Part shown: positions 24,544-32,637 of the stretch, in pieces
Numbering within the stretch: the stretch's first letter is position 1
Layout: each line of letters begins with the position of its first letter
Assembly (NCBI GenBank): GCA_014529385.2
Contig: CM043970.1
Coordinates: 43,291,779-43,355,778, forward strand
Direction: 5' to 3'
Length of the DNA: 64,000 nucleotides
DNA from: Adiantum capillus-veneris
Taxonomy: Eukaryota > Streptophyta > Polypodiopsida > Polypodiales > Pteridaceae
Notes under the pieces: model-generated
Database searches by the model: none
What the model was told of the DNA's origin: nothing
The model's input: only the letters and a program-made list of their open reading frames with translations
Made by a program: the position numbers and the translations under genes

Positions 24544-25410
24544 AGACATCCTACGCGTAGGATGTCTACAGGCCAATCTGGGAGGAATTTTGGGATTTTG
24601 AGTTGACGAGTGTGTTCAGAAGGTAGGGTTTACCCTAATTTCAACTGGAAAGTGGAAATTTGGCCATATCTTGACAAGATAACGCCAGATAGAGTGAAAT
24701 TGCTAGACATCCTACCCAAATAGTGCCAAAACATTAACTTGAGACCAAAACAATAAGATGGCTGCATGAGTATGTCTTGCATGATATATTGAGTGACTGA
24801 AAGGGGTTCCACCTCATTTGGGTAAGAAAATTGGGTTCAAAGTGGACTTTGGCACTTTTGACTGAAAAAGAGAAAATAGCTGAATTTTGGGACTTTTGAC
24901 ATCCAAATAAAAATCTAAGCATACCACTGGGATACTGACATCAAGGGGAAGCTGTGGGACAAATCTGGAGTCAAACAGGCAAAAAAGACATCCTACGCGT
25001 AGGATGTCTTCTGAGTGATTTGGGACTCCAAACTGAATTCTGAGTATACCAAAGTGATCAGCAACTCAAGGGGAGCTTGAGCCTTGAGTTTAAAGCCATT
25101 CTGAAGAAAAAGACATCCTACGCGTACGATGTTTAATGCAAGAAAATGAAGCCAGAATTTGACTTTGAGCATTGTAAGGTGTTATATAGCCTAAGGCAAG
25201 CCTCCTAGTCAATTTTGGTCTAATTTTGAGTTGATTAGACTTATCGATACCATCAACAGGCCGTTGGAACATATTTCTAACTCATTGACTAGCTAATAGG
25301 TGTCCAAATCAAAAGGTAAAAGCAGCTGTAAGCTCAGCACAACAAGGGGAAACAATAGTGCAAAAATCCAGGCAAAACACAACAGGAGATATCTTACGTG
25401 TAGGATGTCT
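24544..25410 (+). repeat. Leader palindrome array
   Basis: The half-site AGACATCCTACG followed by its exact reverse complement gives a perfect 24-bp palindrome at 24544-24567 and 24986-25009. Two mutated copies lie at 25111-25134 and 25387-25410 and a lone half-site at 24705. Two of the spacings are near 280 bp (281 and 276). Flanks also repeat (aactcaaggggagctt against catcaaggggaagct), so these are degenerate ~280-bp units, some shortened. They occupy the untranslated leader between PBS and gag. Confidence 0.9.
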
Positions 25411-25832
25411 ATTGGGACATACTGCAGAGAAAATTTTACATGGCCTAGACAGTGAGGTTCCATTTGGCTTAAGGGTTCCAAAACTTCTTTCAGAAGTGAA
25501 TTTGGACCTTGTTTGCCCATTTGATGAAGCAAGGACTGAATTCAAACTTTTTCGCGTAAATTGGCCAATATCAGAGGGGAGTACTGTTTCAGATTAGCAA
25601 ACCTAATCCAAAACATCAGCAGTGTATAAAATACAGTAGTGGTTGAGATTAACTCTCCATTTATACCAATCATTACTAAGATAACCTCTAGCAGATAAAT
25701 GTTTTGATTCAATTGCCGAACTTAAAACGCTTGTGTACAAGTATATTCAGCAACAAAGCAAGAAGTTGTGCAGAGACTAACCCATTGCCAGTTGAGTGGT
25801 TGAATTTGTGATAAATTTCATTGATAAGTTTG

Positions 25833-26595
25833 ATGAATTTAAGATCAGTAAGATACATTGTTAGAGACCAGAAAGTGGCAGGTGACCAAGGTAGCTTAGT
25901 GTCCACCGAAGAGAGTGTAAATCAGGCAAGGCTAGATCCGCAAGCACCGATTATTGAGGAAGGCAGTGATAGTGACACTTCGTCAGACAAATCTTTCTTC
26001 ATGATGGGTAGTCAACAGCTAGGAGGTTTCACCTATGATGGACCTATGCGAGGAGGAAGCACCTCCCAAAATCCTTTGAATGATTCCAGGCTCACGGTGA
26101 TCTTCTTAGAGGGAACAAACTCAAGAGGAGCCCTAGTCTATTCTGACTATCGAGGCCGCAAGTGCATTTGTATCAAAGAGAGGCCAGCTCAAAGATTGGA
26201 GATAATCCGAGTGTATGATGATGGAGATAGATTCCGAGACGAAAAGAGGAACCACTATTTAATAGTTAGCAACCCTGAAGAATACAATAGATATGGAGAT
26301 AACGTGGCAAAAGGGAAAATGGTTTCAGAAACTCAAGAACCGCCACCAAACATTGATCGGCCCGGAGCTATTTTTATGTATGATAAGAAAGCAACCAAGA
26401 TTCCAACTTATAACGAGAATGTGGGGATCTACAAACATGAGAGTGAGAGATTGTCTCTTACTTTCGCAGCAAAGAACCATACGTAAACGAACTAAGCAAA
26501 GACAAGGTTCTTTACTTATTCTATTATGAAACTGCTACGGGGAAGGGCGTAGTTTTTTTTGATAGATACAGGCGAGAATACATTAGGAAAAATAT
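25833..26595 (+). pseudogene. Gypsy gag, N-terminal part, split by the 9.4-kb transposon
   Basis: An open frame runs from an ATG at 25833 through an acidic stretch (EEGSDSDTSSDKSFF) and a folded-looking segment (SRLTVIFLEGTNSRGALVYS, RNHYLIVSNPEEYNRYGDNV). It shifts frame near 26475 and continues as PYVNELSKDKVLYLFYYETA to DRYRREYIRKN at the transposon junction. Past the transposon the frame resumes as FPNGQRILPEE. I do not recognise a family in this N-terminal extension; it precedes the usual gag domain by about 300 residues. Splitting of one frame by the insertion is the main evidence that it is gag. Confidence 0.65.
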
Positions 26596-26611
26596 GGACT
26601 CTCCTTGGGCC

Positions 26612-27292
26612 TTTTTTATTAGTGAAGGCTTAAGGGAGAACCAATGAGAAGGCTCTTGGGATATCACCTAGAGGGGGAGGAATGGTAGGGGTGTAGCCTA
26701 ATTGTCTCCCTCTTCAATGCTTGGTTCTTAGAGAGAGGTGGGAGGTAGGCTGGGGGGGGGGTGTAAATAGGAGGAGAGAGGTGTCATAAAAGAGGGAGGG
26801 ACACCCAAAAAAAAACGCGCATGCTTAAAAACCTTAAAAATTGAAATTTTTTTAAAAGTTCCAAAGTTGATCCATTTGCCTCCAAAACTGCCCCAAAACA
26901 TAAACTAACTTAAAAAAGTCAATTTTTTCCCCCAAAATCCACTTTTCTCTCTCTCCCTCATTACTTTTCTCTCCCTCTTCTCCCTCGTCCCATTCTCTCT
27001 CTACAGTCAAGGCAGCCATAGCCAAAAGCTTTCCACCACTCTCTTCCTCTCTCTCCATAGCTCCCCCTTCTCTCACACCTCCATCAACCCTGTACAGTCC
27101 CACACTCCATAGCCACAGCTCCACTATCCTCTCTACCTCTCTACCTCTCACTCCTCCCTTCTTTCTCTATCTCCACTGTCAAAGCCACCATAGCCACTAT
27201 AGGCAGCTCACCTCACCCTCCCCTCATCTCCTCATTCTCTCTCCATAGTACTCAACTCTTTCAAATCCTTTCCTAAGCCCAACTTCCCAAGC
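26612..27292 (+). other. 5' region of the transposon, pyrimidine-rich, no gene
   Basis: From about 26940 to 27260 the plus strand is a run of ctctctccctc and cca(t/c)ag(c/t) motifs, giving a low-complexity arginine/glutamate frame on the other strand that should be ignored. It may be the promoter and 5' UTR of the first gene. Confidence 0.5.
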
Positions 27293-28609
27293 ATGTCCAT
27301 GCATAGACGGCCCAAACCAGAGATAGAGGAGATTGTGTTGCATAACACAAAAGACTTAGAGGTGGTATGGATCCCACAAGTATTCAAGAAGGGTGCATGG
27401 GTCTACATGCAACCGCCACGTGCTGGACCTCATCGCGTATGGTGTCGAGGCGTATTGGAACGTCATTGGAAAGGCCGGCTATTGGCATTCAAAGAAACAA
27501 AGTCCGAAATGGTGGCCATTGTGCAACACATCTACAGTGCAGATGAGCTCCACCTCAAGAGAGCTTCAACTTAATTTGCACCTCATTGTAAGTTTTCATG
27601 GTTTAGCTATCCCATGCATATGTGATGTTTACGTTTATGTGATCATTATGTTTAACTAAGGGCATTTGTAAAGATGTTTTTCCATTTGAGGAGCAGCCGC
27701 TTGAGTGCCTCTTAGGCATGTTCATGGTTTTTCATGCTCACATTGGGGAGCTTATGTTTCCTAATGTTTCATCGAAAAAACTTACCGAGCAGCGAATATT
27801 CATGTACTCCCACAAGTACGTGATGCCGAAGTCAAGCCAAAGCTATGGTAGGTTAGAAGCCGTGGAAACACCCTCATTGCAGAGTGCAAAATGCCCAACT
27901 CCAGACCATTGGGCTTTGCTTTCTTTCAAGCGCAAGGTGCTGCAAGATTTCCAAGGGTCCCTAAAGTTTGGTAAGGCAACCAGATCGGTGGGTCTCAGTT
28001 GGCATTGTCCCATTCATTTGTTTGTGCATGCATTTCGCTCTCTCCCGATTGTAGAAACACCAACAATGTTTGTTTGCAAAGGAGTTGACATAGATGCAAT
28101 GGACACCATTCTAGGTGTCAATTGGGGCTATGTTGACGGTTTGCATGATGGTGACCGTTATAAGTGCAATGTGTCCCCCACACAACTTTGCCTTCGGTAT
28201 TTGAAAGCAAGGTGCACCTTGTATGCATGGTTTAGCTACGAGAGGTGGATGCACAAACGTGGCAAATGGATACCCTTGCAGCTGACAGCCGAAGAGGTTC
28301 AATCCTTTGAAATTCGTGTCCGCATGCCCAATAACAAGGTGGAGGTGGTTGCAGTGAATCCGCATTGGACTCTTGCCAATCTTCGGGAATAGTTTGCCAT
28401 AATGGGATTCGAGGATGTCGGTAATGCAAGTTTCAAACTAGGACAACGCAAGGTCTGCTTTGTGCTTGCTTAGCTACCTTTTATTATTTTTTGTGGGTTT
28501 TTGTATTTTGATTGCCCATTTTTTGGTTGTATAGATTGGAAGGCGGATGGAGGCCACTATGCTTGTTTACAAAGATTGGGCTACTGACGAAATAATCTTG
28601 TCTAAGTGA
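27293..28609 (+). pseudogene. Transposon gene 1: unknown protein with C-terminal ubiquitin-like segment
   Basis: Three exons fit: 27293-27587, 27661-28452 and 28535-28609, with GT-AG introns of 73 and 82 bp. Exon 1 changes frame near 27410 (frame 1 reads WIPQVFKKGAWVYM, frame 2 HVLDLIAYGVEAYWNV), so one indel is inferred. The middle contains FHAHIGELMFPNV, CPIHLFVHAFRSLP and FVCKGVDIDAMDTILGVNWG. The C-terminus (FEIRVRMPNNKVEVVAV, PHWTLANLRE, SFKLGQRK then IGRRMEATMLVYKDW) has the strand-helix-strand rhythm and G-x-(R/K) turn of a ubiquitin-like fold. A TAG at 28390-28392 interrupts it. I know no homologue; the ubiquitin-like call is by pattern only. Confidence 0.6.
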
Positions 28610-28841
28610 ATTGGCTTGTAACTTTAATCGTTTATATATTGGATATTTTATTAAAGATTTTGAAAAGTTTAAAGGTGTTGTACTTGAGTTTTAAGGTGGT
28701 GTAAATTTATTTTTTAAATGCATATTTTTATTTTTTTCAAGATGGAATATGTCTTTATAAGGAGGACCACCTCCTCATTTCACCATTTTCATCCCAACAT
28801 TGCAGAGAGACCTAGCATACCCAATCACGCAAAGAGAAGAC

Positions 28842-30403
28842 ATGGCTGCTACTAGTGCTTTAGATGCATTCCTTACTGAGGTTGGGCATGCAAATCGCCC
28901 TGAGCTTCAAGCATTTTTCACAACCCAGCCCGATTTGGAAACCACTTTGACCCTTCACTCTCAATCTCTTGAGCACATTACTTCATACATTTCCACGTGC
29001 ATGGGGAGATTCATTGTTGAGTTACCAAACCGGCCAGGGCAATGGGTCCCTGAAGGCCTTCTCCACCACATCTACCAAGGGGACAGGCCATTTCATCAGC
29101 GGCTTGCACGCTTTGCCACCATAGCACAACCCGCCAGAAAATATGTGCGGCTTGAAGCTGATAATGTGCGAGCAATGCATAAGGGAAGGATCGAAAACAC
29201 TTTTTTCTCTGTTCAGGCCATAATGATCTTCCTCCTTCACGAGTGCTCAGCAAGCCCTGACATAGTGCTACCACACTTGCAGATCGGCAGGGTATTGGCT
29301 GATGTGAAGGACCCCAAGCCCGCGGCCATTGACTCATCCGCAGAGGAGAGGACACTTGCCTTGACCTATCCTGTAGGTATTCAAGGCCTCTTGGAGGCCT
29401 CTCCATCAGTTGGTTCATCCTCGGGACCACCAGAAGGAACCACAACTCGGGATGCCATCCCTGAGGTAGAGATTACCCGCTTCTCCTCCATTGTGGTGGG
29501 TGGGGAGGAGTTTGTGTTTATGCACGATCTAGAGAAATCCTTTTAGCTTCACATGGATGAGTGTTTCGCCATCCTCGATTCCCATGGAAAGTTTGAGGTT
29601 GATACCATCACCTCCCATGATGATGATCTCCTACTGCCCATGGGGAATACTTTGGCAGACACAGTGGCGATCGCACAAGCCGAGGTGGCAGCGGCCGAGC
29701 AAGCCAAGGTCTCCGAGGAGGAGTTTGTGGCCGTGCAAGCCATGTGTTTGGCTAAACGCGCAAGAGTGGATTCACCACCACCTGCTGCAACAACTGTTTT
29801 GCTTGATCCAAAGGGGAAGCCAAGCGTGGATCTTTACTTGCACCCGGATGCCGATGAGGAGGATCGTAGACAAGAGGTATAGATGCTCACTTACATTTGA
29901 TTGTTACAAATGATTTTGTTAATGTTATATCATAATTTTGTGCCCTATCTCAGAAAACCTATGTTTTGCAGGATGTTATGGAGGTTGACGCCTTAGTGCA
30001 ACGGTCAGGGGGGAGGAGGACGCCGTTCGGACCTCAAGCGGCACTTTCTCACTACCTCGGCACACTTCCCACTAGTGTCGTGGTGTTTGTCCATGCCGAC
30101 TACTCTCTGAATGGTCGCTACAAAATTTTTGCTCTCCGTCCACTCTCCAAGGCGTTGTGTTTAACAACACTTGCCCAAACGGCCAACCTTGTAGTGCTTG
30201 TAAAGAAAGCTTTTGCAATATCCACTTTCGGTGTAAACTTTCGCGGGCGCCTTATTGCCCATGTCGGCATGAACCAAGTTGTAGGGGTTAATGACACCCA
30301 AGAAATCACAACCACTTTACTTAACAGGGAGCCACCCCAAAAGGCCAAGCGCCAGAAAATTGTAATTAGAAAGATCCTAAAGCAAAAGCCGGATATCATG
30401 TAA
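28842..30403 (+). pseudogene. Transposon gene 2: unknown ~489-residue protein, one intron
   Basis: The ATG at 28842 (MAATSALDAFLTEVG) is preferred. The frame passes an in-frame TAG at 29544-29546 and continues to a phase-0 GT-AG intron (29877-29971, 95 bp, donor GAG/GTATAG, acceptor TTTTGCAG). Exon 2 runs to the stop at 30401. The protein starts helical (FFTTQPDLETTLTLHSQSLE), has an alanine-rich acidic helix (EVAAAEQAKVSEEEF), an acidic hinge (DADEEDRRQE) and a C-terminal domain (GTLPTSVVVFVHADYSLNGR, FAISTFGVNFRGRLIAHVG) that ends in lysines (RKILKQKP), possibly a nuclear signal. No family recognised. It starts only 230 bp after gene 1 in the same direction. Confidence 0.65.
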
Positions 30404-30638
30404 AGCATTGATTTATTTAATGAAACTAATTTTTGTTGTCTATGACTCTCTTTCTTGCAAGGTTTTGAATTTCTTATATGTTGGGCTTCCATTGTGTATG
30501 ACAAGCACCATAATTTCTGCTATGACTACTAAAGGGTTTGGTAGGCATTAAAATTTATAAAATGCATACATTGTTATATCTAGGCTTCCAAAGTTATGGA
30601 TGTGCCTAGTAAAGGTCTTGGAAGTCCCTAAAATATGC

Positions 30639-30706
30639 TGCCACAAGGGCGCGCATTGGGGCCTTCCATCAGCAGATGCAGTGTGCAAATGCGCGCCCTT
30701 GTGGCA
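30639..30706 (+). terminator. Strong stem-loop between the convergent genes (copy 1)
   Basis: TGCCACAAGGGCGCGCATT at 30639-30657 and its exact reverse complement at 30688-30706 form a perfect 19-bp stem with a 30-base loop. It lies about 240 bp past the end of gene 2. It could mark a transcript end, a boundary or a small-RNA source; the class 'terminator' is a guess. Confidence 0.55.
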
Positions 30707-31037
30707 TATGAATTTGGACACATCTAGGAGCATACCCAGGTACAAAACAGAGTGAGAAGACATTAATACACAGTTGCAAAATAGAAAGACATGGATACCC
30801 ATGTAACCTTAAGCCCATCTTGCCTCAGATACCTAAAGTTGTATTAACAAACCACAAGAGTAAACTATGTGGCAATATCTAGCCCTTTTTGGAGTATAGG
30901 ACTGACATGGACTAAGGGGGGATGATTGCCAGAAGTATCTATGCTAATTGAAGCATTGAAGCAAACAAAACATACTTATTTCTTGTCAAAATTTTCTGGA
31001 AACCACTGGAAAGTGTCTGGAAAGCACTAGGAAAAGC

Positions 31038-31105
31038 TGTCACAAGGGTGCGCATTGTGTCCATCCATAGGCCTCTGGAAGCCCCAAATGCGCGCTCTTG
31101 TGGCA
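31038..31105 (+). terminator. Related stem-loop between the convergent genes (copy 2)
   Basis: TGTCACAAGGGTGCGCATT at 31038-31056 pairs with AATGCGCGCTCTTGTGGCA at 31087-31105 with three mismatched or wobble positions and again a 30-base loop. It is clearly a diverged copy of the hairpin at 30639-30706 and lies 385 bp before the end of the H3-like gene. Confidence 0.55.
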
Positions 31106-31489
31106 GCCAGTTTGGGGGAATTTCAAGGCATTTTCAACACTTTTTAGATGCTTTTGCCATGCAATAGTGAGTCACATAGCATGGATACATCAGGAAGTGC
31201 ATGCCCCACTTAGCCAAGGTGCTAAACGTACGCAATTTTTCACAATAACAAGCTAATGGCTACATACATACAATAGAAGGTAGACAAAACTTGGACCAAT
31301 GCTACATTGCATGGTACATAATTAAAACAATACAATGCACAGTGCGGCATACAATAAAAGAAGCTTATATTCAAATTCTTCCCAATACAATGCACAGAGT
31401 GGGGTATACAATCAAAAGACGCTTGTATTCAAATTCTTCCCAATCTTGGAGTTCCGTAAATACAAAAAGGTTCGATGCCTTATTACAAG

Positions 31490-32353
31490 CTACTCCTCAT
31501 GGCGCAAATGGCGAGCAAGATGCATATCCTTGGGCATAATGGTTACACGCTTTGCATGGATGGCACAGAGGTTAGAATCCTCAAATATGCTAGTTAAATA
31601 TTGCTCTGCTGCCTCTTGGACTGCCTCTATGGCCACGATGCCCATCCGAAACTGAGTGTTGTACAATTGCAAAACCTCCCTTCATAGCCTTGCAAAAGGG
31701 GCCCTCCGAATCAAGACCTCGGTGCTCTTTTGATAGTGTCGAATCTCCGCAAAAGCACGGCTGCGCTTTCGTACCTTCTGAGGTCGACGTGGAGGTGCAT
31801 TTTTGGCACGAGTTGGGGCATCTTGCTTCCTCTTCTTGTAGACAATGCTCTTTCTCTTTTTTTTCTGCACACGCACTTCCAACACCTCATAATATGATTC
31901 CACCCACTCTCCATCTGATTCGCGCTCTTCACTATTGACCGGATGTGATGGTGTAGGTCCACTCCCTTTAGGAAGTGTCTTACCCCCAATAGACATGTGA
32001 GCTTGATAAGTTTGTATTTGGATGCCAACCCATGGGGCATCTTCATCCGTTTGCGTCTCTTCGGAGCCTTCTGACGATTGCTTTTGGCTGTTTGTTTCTT
32101 TTCCTTGGTCGCTCTTATCCTCCCTGTTGCCATCAGAATCGTTGGAGTCTCATGAATAGACAACAAGGCGATGCTTCCGTCTCTCTTTTGTTGCTGTAGA
32201 TGACTGGCCATGCTAATTTGAAGCTCCAGCTTCTTCTGCGTGGACTTCACCTTGAGCTTGTGAAGTTCCAGCTTCTGTTGCTGTACCTTTGAGTCGTTGG
32301 CCATCCGGCCCCTCTAGATATGAAATCCTAGCCGTTTGTTTTGTTCTTGCCAT
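31490..32353 (-). pseudogene. Transposon-borne histone H3-like gene with extended tail
   Basis: The ATG at 32351-32353 starts MARTKQTARIS, the H3 N-terminus with Lys9 changed to Ile. A unique stretch of about 185 residues follows, rich in Ser, Gln, Glu and then basic residues (KKKRKSIVYKKRKQD). From about residue 197 the same frame gives an H3 fold: HYQKSTEVLIRRAPFARL for alpha-N and alpha-1, [13 protein letters not shown] for alpha-2, then [20 protein letters not shown], 19 of 20 identical to H3. The Cys110, His113 and Asp123 positions of the H3-H3 interface are kept. Loop 1 has canonical length, unlike centromeric H3. Total 287 codons against 135 in H3. Stops at 32213 (TAG), 32150 (TGA) and 31682 (TGA) mean this copy is dead. 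No intron needed. It could be a captured host gene, but both ends and the linker lie in one frame and decay like the rest of the transposon. Confidence 0.88.
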
Positions 32354-32637
32354 GGTAGCACCTAGTAGGGAAAATGACAAAATGAGCGCCTTCAACCTTT
32401 AAATAGGTTTTCTTGAGATTTGGGCCCTTTCACACTATGCGGCCAATTGAGTGAAACTCAAATAAACCAATTGAATTTAACAACTAAACTTGGATCATGC
32501 GGATGGCTGACGCGACGCCCAAACGTTGCCTTTTCGATACTTAGTTGCACTCCAAGCTTCATGGCCCAGGGACGCTCGCGAGCGTTTCCACTTCTCGGAT
32601 GCTGCAGTACGAGAGGCGTTGCGTAACTGCTTTGCTA

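Noticed and set aside
24544-25410. CRISPR-like array because of regularly spaced palindromes
   Set aside because: Spacing is about 280 bp, spacers are themselves repeated, and the context is a plant LTR retrotransposon.
26852-27151. Arg/Glu-rich 99-codon minus-strand frame
   Set aside because: It comes from a pyrimidine-rich stretch of the transposon leader; no domain and biased composition.
31711-32304. A 197-codon minus-strand frame overlapping the H3-like gene
   Set aside because: It has no stops, but the histone tail and histone fold both lie in the other frame; this one shows no family resemblance and ends without a domain.
31490-32353. Centromeric histone H3 (CENH3), which also begins ARTK and has a divergent tail
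   Set aside because: Loop 1 has canonical H3 length and the alpha-N/alpha-1 region (YQKSTE) and alpha-2/3 follow ordinary H3; still kept as a minor alternative.
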